64,000 bases of DNA, taken from positions 62,001 to 126,000 of the forward strand of contig JAFKAC010000069.1 of NCBI GenBank assembly GCA_025766275.1, given 5' to 3'. The translations under genes and the position numbers were made by a program. A model generated the notes under the pieces. It had not been told where the DNA came from, searched no databases, and saw only the letters and a program-made list of their open reading frames with translations. Below are positions 10,976 through 22,159 of the stretch, piece by piece (position 1 is the first letter of the stretch; the number at the start of each line of letters is the position of its first letter). The DNA is from Lactarius indigo (lineage: Eukaryota > Basidiomycota > Agaricomycetes > Russulales > Russulaceae).

Positions 10976-13029
10976 AGGTCTTGAAGTATAAGGTCTTTCA
11001 CCTCGTCCGTGCTATTGGCTACCTGTGTGAGCCATTCCTTCGCCTGTTCTCCTGCTGTTTTCGTGCTTGCCGCGTTAATCTGGGGTGCGGGCGTTACGCT
11101 CGGTGCCGGTGACATGTATCCGGGCAGTGACGGCGCGTATTGTGACGGTGCATACTGTGAGACGGGTCCCTGAGGATACCCCGTAGTCTCGGTCATGCGG
11201 CTACTGGATGAAGTGGTTTGCCATGGATGCTGTACGCGCGGGTGTGGGCAGTTTCGTGAGAGATGGCCAGGAGCGTGACAGTTATAGCAAAGGACGTTCC
11301 TTAGGTCCCTTCGAGATCCTCCCCTTCCTCGTCCTCTAGTTCCTGGTCCTCCTCTTGGCGGGAATGGCGGTGCGGGCCAATCGCGATGTGGTAGTTTGTT
11401 GAAATCAATGTCTTCAGATCCCGCAAGTCTTACTTTTGCTCGGTCTGCCGACGTGTCCATGGCCCATGGGTTGGTTTGGGGTAAGTTCTGTGGGAGTGTC
11501 CACCCCGCGTTGCCGCCTTGCTTTTTTGGCTGCGTCGTCGTGTTTTTGTACTCATTGAGTCGCGCTTTGAGATGAATGTAGTTCTTTTGCCGCTTGAGAA
11601 CGGCCCGCTTCCAATCGTCAAACGTGATGGGGTCGTCGAATTGGAACGCGGTTTTGAACAGTTCCTTGGGCAAACCCGACGTAAAGAGGTCGATCGTTTG
11701 GGGTTCGTTGAGGCGATAGTGAGCCTTCCGCGCAAGCTGTTCGAAGTCATTGACGTACTTGTCAATGTCCTCCCCCGTCATCTTAAAGCCTTTTCGTAAT
11801 ATGGCCTGGGCTTGCTCTCTTTCCAACGTGTTTTCGAACCTCTGGCTGAATCCGTCGGCCACGGCGTCCCACAGGTCGCGAGTGTAGGGACTGATTCCTC
11901 TTTGTATTTGCCTGTTGAGCCAGTTCAGGAAGGATAGAACCCATTCGCTGACTGCTCCGCCTTTGATGTAGGAAAGAAACAGAAGGCATCTTCTGTAATC
12001 GTTACGCATGATGGGGGCGTCCAGGTTCATACCCCAGTAGACATGCCACTGCGTCAAAAATTGGTCCACTTTGAGTCTGTCTCCGTCAAAGATAGAGGGT
12101 GGCTCGCCGGTTAATTTTTCACTATGATGCCCTCCTCCTCCGGCATCTCCACCTCCCCCATCGCCACCTCCTCCACCACCGCCCCCTCCTCCCGGCGGTC
12201 CCGCGGGTGGCATCCTTGGTGGTTCGGTTCTTCGTAGGTCAAACGGGATTCCTCCTCCCGGTGGCGGCGGTGGGTCACCTCCTGGTCCTCCTATCCCTGG
12301 CGGGAGATCTAATGCGAGTTGTCGCCCGGACGGGGGGTCTCCTCGATCTGACCCTATCAGCTCGGAAGATGGCGGCGTCGTCCGCGGTCATTCGTACGCC
12401 GGTTTCGGGGTTGATGGGCATAAGGATCTCTCGCGCCTCTTCTCGTATTGCGCGTGTTTCTTCGATTGCTACTTCTTCCATTGCTCGCGTTATTGTTGCC
12501 ATGATAGCTGGTGATCGGATGTGAATTGGTTCTGGCTCAGTGATATGTGCCGACTCAGCTCGTTCAATAAGGAGATCTTGTATTGCTCCTCCGCTAGTTT
12601 CCGTTCTATCCGGCTCTCGCCCTTCACTTTCGCTGTGGCTTCGTTCTTCTTCTGACTCCTCTTCTGATACTGCTTCTCTGGTAGAGTGTTCTCGTACTTG
12701 TCCGTCAATGGGACCCCAGTCTGCTCTGCTATTGAGTTCTCGAGCGTCTATGTCGCACCGGTATCTGGGTCCTGCTGGTCGTATAACATCCCACTGAGAG
12801 TCTATGGGGTTCCACGTAACCTCCGTCCAAGCACAAGTGGTCGAAGTTGAACTCAACTGGTCGGAACCTACTTGGTCCGTTAAACTCCACAAAATAGCCG
12901 GTTTCTTCTTGTCTGTCTCTCCAACTAGCAGCTTGTAGAAAGCGTGTTGGGACGTTGCGTTCTCCTCTTCTTGGGAGTGAATAGGGACGGAAACTCGTCC
13001 ACTGGTCTCTTGTTGTTACGGCCACGATG
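10945..13029 (-). pseudogene. gag: Gypsy-2 gag, two frameshifts
   Basis: Order on the minus strand: conserved N-terminal domain (TRDQWTSFRPYSLPRRGER, from 13025), acidic linker, MATITRAMEEVAIEE (first in-frame ATG at 12502), Gly/Pro-rich linker, Ty3-type capsid (GEPPSIFDGDRLKVDQFL, FLTQWHVYWGMNL) and a CCHC knuckle CYNCHAPGHLSRNC. It ends ...GKEGFRDA at 10945. Compared with gypsy-4 there is an extra base near 12828 (HLCWVEV becomes LCLDGGY) and another near 12358 (FRAIGSDRG becomes FRADRVRSR). Capsid and knuckle remain open as a 422-residue frame (10945-12213). The start is unclear because no ATG precedes 12502 in frame. Confidence 0.8.
10966..10972 (-). promoter_or_regulatory. Gypsy-2 gag-pol -1 slippery heptamer
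   Basis: Sense strand GGGAAAA, read G-GGA-AAA in the gag frame, 30 bp before the gag stop. A -1 slip on it enters the pol frame exactly. The same heptamer is at 22150-22156 (gypsy-4) and 42254-42260 (gypsy-3). Its function is inferred from sequence. Confidence 0.55.
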
Positions 13030-13044
13030 GTATCTTGGTCTTAA
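13027..13044 (-). promoter_or_regulatory. Gypsy-2 primer-binding site (self-priming type)
   Basis: Directly after the 5' LTR, sense strand TTAAGACCAAGATACCAT. Eleven bases (AAGACCAAGAT) are complementary to the downstream hairpin arm ATCTTGGTCTT at the predicted mRNA 5' end, as in Tf1-type self-priming. It does not resemble a tRNA 3' end. Confidence 0.7.
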
Positions 13045-13532
13045 TGTAACGCCGTCACGACGTTAGCTCGACTTGAGCTCGATGAAGGCAGTAACAACTT
13101 AGCGAATGTCTTGAAGACTCGAAGGTCCAAGCGTAAATAGCGATGAACACTCGAAGGTGCACCCTACTTTGCGAAGGCGATAGTTCTTAGAGAGAGAGAG
13201 AGAGAGAGAGAGAAGAAGACAAGTGACGATTCAAGAAGACCAAGATGGCGTATCTTGGTCTTCACAAGACGGTTTAAATACAAGTCAAGCAGGCTTTCAA
13301 GCGCTGCTATGAGTCACAGTAAGGTAGCGTCCAACGTATCGCAGAAACATCTCGAACCCTAATACTACTGGTACCTGTACTAGTATCGAGTCATGCAGGC
13401 ACCGCTCAGTCAGCTATCAGTCGTATCGCCTATCGCACCACCGTATCACCGTAAGTAAGTCCGCAACTAATCTACCTTACAGCCGTAGTTGCAACCGGTA
13501 CAGTAAGGGTAGAATCGAGTCGAAACGTAACA
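13045..13532 (-). repeat. 5' LTR of gypsy-2
   Basis: 488 bp copy of 5717-6204. In the sense direction it runs TGTTACGTTTCG to CGGCGTTACA and is followed at once by the primer site. TATA box, hairpin and AG tract are at matching offsets; the hairpin is at 13236-13262. Confidence 0.95.
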
Positions 13533-13537
13533 AGGGG

Positions 13538-14127
13538 CCCTCACCACCATCAGCAATGAGTATGCACAGATGACAGCACTTCCAGCCCCACTCCGGCACT
13601 CACGATATGCTATCCCCTTTTCCCCACGACAAGGGGGACCACTAGAGTTCCCCCACCTCGCTGATAAACCCCACCAACGATGCTGCTATCACTGTGGAAG
13701 TTCTCACCACCATGTACGCAACTGTCCCACCAGGCCACGACCAGCCTGCCGACATTGCCAAAGCCAAGAGCACCAGTCTTATCGGTGTATCTTCCGTCGC
13801 GCAGGAATGGTTGAAGAAGTCATCACTACCTCCCAAGCAGACGAACGTATCTGGCAGGCAATAAACACAGAAGCCTCTACTTCCTTCACTGTCCTGGAAC
13901 CGCCAACAATCGCTACCGGAACTCAAGGAAGGTGGTGCGGACGATGCTTCCGCACTGATGCCAATCATGACGAGATCCGATGCCTGCAATACGAGATGTG
14001 CCGCAAATGTGGGAAACGCAGGCCTCTCTTCTTCCTCAAAACCCACTACTGTCGACTTGACATTTCCCTGTGGCCGGAGAATGACCTCGACGCCGACATC
14101 TACGACCTTGTCGATCCAGAATCCTGA
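13538..14127 (+). pseudogene. Gypsy-1 tail, distal part with zinc-knuckle array
   Basis: Continues the 4843-5716 frame once gypsy-2 is removed: G5716 plus CC13538-13539 completes a codon and the frame stays open to TGA 14125-14127. It carries two clear CCHC knuckles (CCYHCGSSHHHVRNC and CRHCQSQEHQSYRC), a related CGRCFRTDANHDEIRC, and a CRKCGKRR segment with a later H and C. That looks like a nucleic-acid-binding module at the very end of the polyprotein, separate from the gag knuckle. Gypsy-2, -3 and -4 stop before this point. A purine tract (aaaacggggggtaa) follows at about 14146-14160. Confidence 0.75.
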
Positions 14128-14161
14128 AGTCGAGGCATCTTCAGGCCAAAACGGGGGGTAA

Positions 14162-14734
14162 TGTTACGATTTTCTTTGGACTCGTTCTTTCGCATATCGC
14201 TGTTCCCTTCCCCACACTATACGAGCCCTGTACGATTACACGGACCTTACGACTATCCGGTTCCTATCACGTGTCTTACTTATCGATGTTCCTTTCTGAT
14301 AAAGTTCGACATGTGCTAGTTTCCGTCATGTTCCCAATCATACACGATCCCGCGTGATTTACCCTTATTCCTAGTACGATATCCCTTTGTTCTCTTTATG
14401 TCCTGTCCATTGTTCTGAGACTGACAATGGCGCCATCTGTTTGTAGTCGCCACATTGGCCATTATCTATTTAAACCTAGTCCTATCTAGCTTGTATGGTA
14501 GACTAGACTTCTTGTGTAATACTACACTCGAATGCCTCTGTGCCCTCATCGTCTTGCGAACCCCCCTTGCCTTTGCCAGACCTTCGAGTCTTGGCCTTCC
14601 TCTACGATCCAAGTGACTGCCATCCTTGTGATCCTTGTGCATCATCTCGCTGAAGCCAAGCCTTGGAGCTTGCGCTACTGTTATTCGACTGACTCAGTAC
14701 AGGTCGTACGCAACGCCCCTGTAGTGGCGTTACA
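14162..14734 (+). repeat. 3' LTR of gypsy-1
   Basis: 573 bp, TGTTACGATTTTC to GTGGCGTTACA, directly after the purine tract. It contains a TATA-like TATTTAAA at 14467-14474. The same family forms the 583-bp solo LTR at 34902-35484. The matching 5' LTR is outside the window, so the TSD cannot be tested. Confidence 0.85.
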
Positions 14735-14996
14735 GAAACAGTAAACTACGAGATATTATAGTGGCTGTTGTTTATGAATTTCTGTAACCAAACACTGTCC
14801 AAAAACGTCCAGTAGTCATTCTGGAATTGAGTCATCATGTGACGCATTCCTCGGCACTCCCTGCAGCACGACAATGTTCATGGCACATATCAAGGTCAAC
14901 AATCACTAATAGTACACACAATGGTGTTTATGGTACCAGCAGCAACGTGCATGATACATGCACAGATTAATTCAGTCAAGAGCAGTGCACACCAAG
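14735..14996. other. 262-bp spacer between gypsy-1 and gypsy-5
   Basis: No convincing ORF, LTR or RNA gene. It may be host sequence or remains of an older insertion. The last five bases (ccaag, 14992-14996) would be the left TSD of gypsy-5, whose right end is lost. Confidence 0.5.
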
Positions 14997-15511
14997 TGTC
15001 ACATTTTGACCTGTTTTCTACATGTGGACCCTTACTGTACCAGTTGTGACTACAGCGGTAAGGTAGATTAGTCACGGACTCACGGCCTTAGGCCTTTACA
15101 GTGGTGATACGGTAGTATGATAGGCGATTGTGCATGATAGCTGACTGATGGCATGACTCAATACTAGTACAGGTACTAGTAGTATTAGGATTGCGCTGTT
15201 TTTGCAATACATTGGACACTACTTACTGTGACTCATAGCAGTGCTTGAAAGCCTGCTCGACTTGTATTTAAGATAATTGGCAAAGACCAAGATACGCCAT
15301 CTTGGTCTTCTTGAATTGTCACTTGCTTTCTCTTCCTCTTTTTCCATCTCTTTCACTCACCTTGTGATCTTGCTGTATCAAGAGTCCTAACAGTGTGCCT
15401 TTGAGCATTCACCAAGTTGGGAGCACATGCCTTTGTGCAGTTGTGTCTATTCGCTAAGTTGGTTGCCGCTTCATTGAGCTCAAGTCGAGCTAACATCGTG
15501 ACGACGTTACA
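14997..15511 (+). repeat. 5' LTR of gypsy-5
   Basis: About 515 bp, TGTCACATTTTG to CGACGTTACA, related to the gypsy-4 LTR but diverged and low in CpG. It keeps a TATA-like TATTTAA (near 15264) and the hairpin at 15283-15309. The primer site (TTAAGACCAAGATATCAC) starts at 15512. There is no second LTR copy in the window. Confidence 0.8.
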
Positions 15512-15530
15512 TTAAGACCAAGATATCACT

Positions 15531-16253
15531 GTGGCCGCAACCACCAGAGACCAGTGGATGACCTTTCGTCCTTACTCACTACCTAGAAGAGGAGATCGCA
15601 ACGTACCAACTCACTTTCTAGGAGCCACTTGTTGGTGGGAAGGTGAAGAAGAAACAGGATATTTTGTAGAATTTAATGGACCTACAAGGTTCCAACCAGT
15701 TGAGTTCAACTTCAATTGATTGTGTTGGACAGAGGTTATGTGGAACCCGATAGACTCCCACTGGGACGTAGTACGACCAGCCAGACCAAGGTATCAGTGT
15801 GACATCAATGCACGCGAACTGAATAGCAGAGCAGATTGGGGTCCTATTGATGGACAACTGCGAGAACACTCTATGGGAGAAGCAATAACAGAAGATACCA
15901 AGCAAAGCGAGGAAGAAGAGGGACACCAACAACCAGATCAGACTGAGAGCAGTGGAGGGGCAATACAAGAACTCCTTATCAAATGAGCTGAGTCCGCCCA
16001 TATCACAGAACCAGAACCAATTCACATATGATCACCAGCACTCATGGCTACAATCACGCAAACAATGGAACAAGTGGCAGTTGAAGAAACACGTGCCATA
16101 CACCAAGAAGCACAAGAGATCCTCATGCCCACCAACCCAGAAACTGGCATACAAATGACCGCCAATGACACCGCAATTTTCAGAGCAATAGGGTCAGATC
16201 GAGGAGACCCCCGTCAGGAAATGGGGGGCACCCAGTCCTAGAACTACCCCCAG
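15531..16253 (+). pseudogene. gag: Gypsy-5 gag, N-terminal half
   Basis: Homologous residue by residue to the N-terminal domain of gypsy-4 gag (TRDQWMTFRPYSLPRRGDR, ETGYFVEFNGPTRF, RELNSRADWGPIDGQ, then MATITQTMEQVAVEE). In-frame TGA follows FNFN near 15718. TGA at 15984-15986 and 16029-16031 both replace Arg of sister copies (ERAESAHI and HIRSPA). A further shift occurs close to 16220. Gypsy-4 interrupts it at 16253. Confidence 0.85.
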
Positions 16254-16412
16254 TGTAACGTCGTCACGACGTTAGCTCGACTTGAGCTCGGTGGAGGCGA
16301 TAACAACTTAGCAAGTAGCTTGAAGACGCGAAGGTCCAAGTTTATCCGAGGTGAATACACGAAGGTACACCTAATAGATTTGCTGTCTTGTGTCACGAGT
16401 AAAGTCGGACTT

Positions 16413-16451
<39 letters not shown>

Positions 16452-16779
16452 AAGAGAGAAACAAGTGACGATTCAAGAAGACCAAGATGGCGTATCTTGG
16501 TCTTCACAAGACAGATTAAATACAAGTTGAGCAGGCTTTCAAGCGCTGCTATGAGTCACAGTATGGTAGCGTCCGACGTATCGCGTAAGTAGCTCGAATC
16601 CTAATACTACTACTACTAGTATTAGTGGTGTAGTCCTCAGTCAGCGATCAGTGCGTAATCTCCTATCGTGCTCGTATCGCCTATCGTAAGTCCGCAACTA
16701 ATCTACCTTACCGCCGTAGTTGCAACCGGTACAGTAAGGGTCCTTAGTCGTATACCGCAGTACAAGTGGAAACGTGACA
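16254..16779 (-). repeat. 3' LTR of gypsy-4
   Basis: 526 bp, TGTAACGTCGTC to AACGTGACA on the plus strand, with an AG tract (about 16413-16447) and the hairpin at 16478-16504. It is a sister subfamily of the gypsy-2 LTR. A small open frame across the AG tract is a by-product of the repeat. Confidence 0.95.
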
Positions 16780-16809
16780 TCACCCCCCTTTTAGCGTGAG
16801 ACCCCAGAC

Positions 16810-19800
16810 TCACCGAAAGTCGCGAGCCGGCCAGTTGCGCTGCTCGTCTGCAATGCGCTCTAAGGCGGTAGCACGCTCCAGGCGGTAAATGGCGTCACGC
16901 CGGTCGTCCTGCGCGCACTCGATCATCGCGCGGAGTTGGCTCACCCTTGCCCGAAGTTGATCCAGCTCGTAGCTGGCCACGCGGAAGCACGTGACCTCCG
17001 CGGTGAGCGACTCGTCGTTAATGCGATTGAGCGCACAGTCGGTGATCTTGTCCGCTTCGAAGACGACGAGGTCTTCATGCGGGTATGTGGGGCGGAGTGT
17101 GGCGGACACGTGGGGCTCAGCGTAGAAGGGCTTACCGTAAACGTGTGGTGAGCCCGGTATAACCCCTAGTATAAGGGGGTCTGCCCCTCCAATGATTTGG
17201 ACGTGCGACACGTCCCTCTCTACTCCGTCCGGCCCGGTGATGGGGTATCGAATGTAATGGGGTCGTCGGTTCGCCCGGAACCCTTCAGGCGCAATGACAT
17301 GTGCGGGGTCCTCAGCGGCGGTGAATGGATGGTGATCGGCGGCACCAGGCACGCGCACACGTCCTCGATACATGGGGGAGCCGTCGGTGTAGACGAGCCA
17401 GGGCGTGACGAGGGGATTATCAGGGTCACGTTTCGTTTGAAGGAAGGGGTGTCTCGCCGGGTAATAATCTTTGTTGTCATGGCCAGCTTCAGCTGCCACC
17501 ATTGCTGCCGACGCTCGCGCATCTCCCTCAGTCGGGCCGCTGCTGAGTCCAACTGCTCCTTCTGCCACGCTGCCACTACTCTCTTCCAGCCCTCCAACTC
17601 GTACTCCATCAGCGCTTGAATGCTGGTCGTTGCTCAGGAAAACTCCGTGAACGCCGATGAGGTCGTCGCTTGGGGGGATAGCGGCAATGGGTTCTTGCTC
17701 ACCGCGATCATTTCGGAAGACGTGGACGACGGCTTGGTCGTCGTCGGGAGTAGTTGTTGGGTCTGGGAATCTGGTGATGACGTTGATCCATTCTTGTGCG
17801 GTGATGGGCCCCTCTGCTGGTGCAAGAGGCGTCCATGGTGTGAGCTGAGTGTTTGGAACTTCGGTGTTGTCGTCCTCAGCCAAGAGGGCGCGGGCGTCTT
17901 CTGCGAGGGAGTCAAGGAGTTGCGCTTGTGTGACATGTCGCAATGGAGAGGTGGGCATGTGAGTAGTGGCTGAGCGAAGGAAGAGGGGGTTACTGTCCTC
18001 CGTTCAAACGACCCCCACTTTATCCCTTTTACTGTGAGCCCGCATTTCCTGATTCAGGTGGAGCGCTTCTGGTGCAAAGACGTCATCCTTATTGACCCAC
18101 TGATTCTCCGAGTCCGGGTATCCCTTCCATTTGATAAGGTATTGGAGGCATCTTCCTCTGCCGAAGTGCCGAGTGTCTAGAATGGCCTCGACCTCGTATT
18201 CCTCTTCTCCATCTATCAATTCGGGCGGTGGTCGTGTGAAGTTCTCCCCATGCAAAGGGGTCTGCTTGTACGGGGTGAGAAGATCGATGTGAAACACTGG
18301 GTGGATGCTCCACTGCGTGGGAAGTTCCAATCGATAGTTGTAAGGGGACATCACCTGTGTTACCCAAAAGGGTCCATGGCGTCGCGCCGCTAATTTTGCC
18401 GTGGGCTGATTGGTCCGAAGATGCTTGCCCTTGAGCCACACGAGGTCATTGACGTTGAACTTGGGCGTATCTTTGTTGCACACCCATGACTCTTGCGCCT
18501 TCTTTAGAAGGCGTTGGGCGTTGTTTCTAGCTTCTTTCAGCTGCTTCAGTCTCGCGGTTACGAGGGGAATCGGGGATGGCTTATCAGTCCAATCCGCTTG
18601 AGGGTCATATCCCATCAGAAGTTGAAATGGCGACTGCTTCGTATGCTCGTGGGGCCAGTTATTATGCGCGAATTCGGCGATTGGTAGATACGCAGTCCAG
18701 TTATCTTGACGCTCGTTCACCCAGAAGCGTAAGTACTGTTCCAGCCATTGGTTAGTCCTTTCCGATTGCCCATCGGTGCATGGGTGGTACGCCGTCGATA
18801 TGTTTTGCTGGACCCCTAGGATTCGGCATGCCTCCCTCGTGAATTTGGACGTAAATCGCGGGTCACAATCGCTGATGATTTTACGCGGTAATCCGAATCA
18901 TTTGAAAACGTGACTGACATACAATGCAGCAGTTTCCTCCACCGTTATTTCCTCTCGGCAGGGTATGAACACCGAGGCTTTACTACAATCGTGGTCAGTG
19001 ACGGTGAGGATGCTGTTGTACCCTTCTGATACTGGTAGTTTGGTGATGAAGTCTATTGCCACGGTGTGGAAGGGGAATGCGTCGAGCATAGGCGTGATGG
19101 GGTATAGAGCCGCACGTATGGGGCGCGTGTTGACTTTGTTTCGTTGGCATTCGGCACATCCTTGAACGTACTCATACACGTCCCTTCGTAATCGTGGCCA
19201 CCAGTAATGTCTTTCCAGGATCCATTGCGTCCTCACGATTCCAGGGTGCCCGTGTATGGGTAAGTCGTGATGATCGTGAATCAGTACGCGATGCGTCGAG
19301 GCTGGTCCCGTTATAATGAACCTGCCATCCTTATACGAATCTCCTTGTATCTTCTTTAGTCGGTGGGGGTCTGCCCACACCTTGATCACTTCTTCGTCTT
19401 GTTGATGTCGCGGTTGCAGTAGGTTCGGGTTGAGGGTCAATGTTTTTGCCGTGTTGAGGGTTCGGACAAAGATTTCGGGTGGCAGTACCACAACTTCACT
19501 GTTGTCCTCTATTCCTTGATCGTAGTCAGGTTGTCGCGACAGTGCGTCGGCCCTTCCGTTATTTTTCCCTTTGATGTGGTGAATCTCGAAGTCGTATTCG
19601 GAGAGTTCGAGTACTTCCCTTGCAACTCGCCTACTGATCTTCTGCGGCGACTTCCAGTATTGTAGGTTTAGGTGATCTGAATAGATTTTGATTTTGTGTG
19701 GGGCTCCCGCTAGCAGCGGCCTCCAGTGTCTTAGGGCCTTGACTATCACGAGTAGTTCTAGGTCGTAGATGTCGTAATTTTGTTCTGCTTCTGAAAGTGT

Positions 19801-22159
19801 TGCCGAGTAATAGCCTATGGGGTGCCGTTTTCCGTCAGACTTTTCTGTAGCAGTACGGCTCCCACCGCGTAGCCTGAGGCGTCCACCTCCAATTCGAATG
19901 GGTCCTGGAGGACAGGGTGTGCCAATACCGGTTCTTCGGTTACGAGGTGTTTGAGTGTGTTGAATGCCTTGTCCTCCTCTTCTGCCCATCGCCATTCTTC
20001 GTCTTTGCGTGTCAACTTTGTGAGCGGTCTGGCATGGGTTGCGAAGTCGCGGATGAAAAGCCTGTAAAAGTTACAGAAGCCAAGAAAAGATCGGATGTCT
20101 TTGACTTTTGTTGGTGTCGGCCAGTCTTTGATGCCTTGGACTTTTACAGGGTCCATTCGGGTCACCCCCCTCTCAAGGATTACCCCCAGGTAATCCATAC
20201 GTGGCTGATGGAACAGGCACTTCTCAAGCTTAAAGTAGAGGTCGTGTTCCTGCGCAACCCTCAGGACATCGCGGACAGCAGCGATATGGGCCGGTAGATC
20301 GTGATCAAAGTGAGTAGCAATCCCAATGTCATCCATGTAAACACGTATCGTGGTGCCCAAGCGTTTGTGCTTCGCTATCGTGTCGCGATAGATATGGTTC
20401 ATCATGGCCTGGAAGGTCGCAGGTGAGTTGGTGAGTCCAAAGAACATGACTGTTGGTTCGAAAAGGCCAAATTTGGTTTTGAATGCCGCTTTTTCTTGAT
20501 CCCCGTCACGGATTCGGACGTTGTTATTGTTGATAAGTGACCCTTGCGCACTTAGCGGCTCGTACAGACCGGACTTACAGATATGGACTGCTGTAGATTA
20601 ATTAGGACCGCTTTAGATTAGATTTGATTTGATCTGTACAATCTAGGACTCCTATGACATCACTGTACAATGACATCATATGGACTACTCCGGACTCTTC
20701 ATTGTACTCCTTCCCTTGTTCTCTTTCTAGCGTTATCTTTATTTGTGATGTCACTATGATATCATCTTAGTCTGGACTCTCTTTGTTTTGCGCTCCTTGT
20801 TCTCCATTAGCACACTCCTTTGTCCCACATGTAGAACAACGTCCCTTGTATTGGTGTGACCCTATGTTACTTCTCTTGTAGTAGTGTCACTCCTCTGTAT
20901 AGTATAAGTAGTAGGCTTGTACGCTCCTGGTCCACATCAGTTCCTCACTGCTCTGTGTGCCAGGTATGTCTTATCCCTTCAATTGTAACATCAGTTCCTC
21001 ACTGCTCTGTGTGCCAGACATCCTCTCTGCTTCACTACAAGACTCACCCTCTGCTGCTTACCAGTTGCACCCTATATCTCACCACAGACCTTTTGCCCTC
21101 TGTGAGTATAGGTTCTTCTTGTGCTGTTCATCAGTTATAGCCCCATCGGATATCTAATTTTGTGTAAATATGGGCGTTGCTGAGGTCAAGTATCAGGTCC
21201 TGGATGAGTGGCAACGGGTACTGGTTGCGGATGGTGTGAGAATTGATGACCCTATAGTCCTGAACGGGTCGCAGCTTTCCGTCCTTCTTTTTGATGAAGA
21301 AAAAGGAGGATGCGTACGGGGAGATAGAGGGGCGTAAATACCCCTGCTTCAACTTTTCTTCGAGGAACTCTTTAAGCTCACTTTCTTCCTTTTGCGTCAT
21401 GGGATACACTTTGCAGTCTATTGCGGCCGGTGCAGATGGTTTGAAGTCTATCGCATGATCCCATGGTCTGGCCGGGGGAAAGCGATGCGACGCTTGCTCA
21501 TTAAATAGCATGTGAAACATGGCATATTCCGCTGGAAGTGTGACCGCGGTTTGCTGCTGTTTCGCCTGTATGGCCAACTCCGTCGAGGTGGTGGCCCTAG
21601 CGAACATTTCTTCCTCTAGTTCTCGTACGATATCTTCCTTTTCGGTTGTGATTAGAGCTCGAATGACCGACGTGGAGAGTAGGTCTTCAGTGATAGCCAG
21701 TATCACTGGTTGCATGTTGGGGTGCATGGTTGCCATAGCCCAGCTGATGGTGGGTTCAAAGGCGCTCAGCCATGGATAGCCAAGCACCATGTCTTCGCTA
21801 CCGAGGTCGGTGACCAAAAAGGTCATTTTCTTTATCTGTCCTCGTGTCTTCACTTCTAGGTTAACATAATGAGTGATTAACCCAGCTTTGTTTTCCGTGT
21901 TATCGATATTCCATATCTTGCGAGGTGTTTCTAAAGGCTGCACCGGGATGCTGGCTCGTGCTGCCGTACTTGGTTGGATAAAGTTGTCAGTCGCTCCAGA
22001 GTCGACCAACGCATGTGTTTCAGTCGTTTGGTAATTCGTTTTGACAGTCACTGGGATTCGCAGAGATCGGTAGCGCGTTGTCACAATTACAGAATTACAT
22101 TGTAAAGCCCTCACCCAGACTGACGGGTTCAGGCGTCCCGAAAACCCTCTTTTCCCCAC
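16810..22159 (-). pseudogene. pol: Gypsy-4 pol with tail, broken
   Basis: Close relative of gypsy-2 pol. Pieces in order: protease and N-terminal RT (21131-22159), then a solo copia LTR (20528-21133) splitting RWGYN from NVRIRDGDQ; the rest of RT with YMDD (from about 20522); a one-base deletion near 19835 (LLQKKSDGK becomes LLQKSLTEN); RNase H and integrase to TGA 18898-18900 (VFK-stop-FGLP; Arg in sisters); integrase C-terminus and chromodomain to TGA 18004-18006 (Arg in GVARTEDS); and an intact tail (16810-17958). No active product is expected. Confidence 0.92.
20528..21133 (+). repeat. Solo copia LTR inside gypsy-4 pol
   Basis: 606 bp, TGTTGATAAGTGACC to CTGTTCATCA, flanked by GTTAT (20523-20527 and 21134-21138). 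Removing it with one GTTAT joins the RT frame. It belongs to the same family as the copia-D 5' LTR (60622-61246), in the opposite orientation. No internal sequence remains, so it was probably left by LTR-LTR recombination. Confidence 0.93.

Larger units (their letters stand above)
5717..13532 (-). mobile_element. Gypsy-2: young Ty3/gypsy chromovirus inserted in gypsy-1
   Basis: Complete element, 7816 bp, minus strand. Its LTRs are both 488 bp (5717-6204 and 13045-13532) and differ by one base that I can see (ggcggtaac against ggcagtaac, a CG-to-CA change). It is flanked by the 5-bp duplication AGGGG (5712-5716 and 13533-13537). Internal order on the minus strand: primer site, gag, pol with chromodomain and tail, then a purine-rich tract complementary to 6205-6219. 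Pol is intact. Gag has two single-base frameshifts relative to gypsy-4. Confidence 0.95.
1..14734 (+). mobile_element. Gypsy-1: old Ty3/gypsy chromovirus, 5' end off window, split by gypsy-2
   Basis: Gag, pol, a long post-chromodomain tail, a purine tract (about 14146-14161) and a 3' LTR (14162-14734) follow in order on the plus strand. The element enters the window inside gag, so its 5' LTR and primer site are not visible. Gypsy-2 (5717-13532) was inserted into the tail. Removing it with one AGGGG duplication (13533-13537) restores an open frame from base 5716 to base 13538. Five in-frame TGA codons, one frameshift in the RT and one after the chromodomain make it non-functional. A solo LTR of the same family lies at 34902-35484, so the family had other copies. 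Confidence 0.9.

Noticed and set aside
16320..16592. 90-codon frame repeated at 24278-24550
   Set aside because: Both copies lie wholly within the gypsy-4 LTRs; the duplication is the LTR itself and the Arg/Glu run comes from the AG tract.
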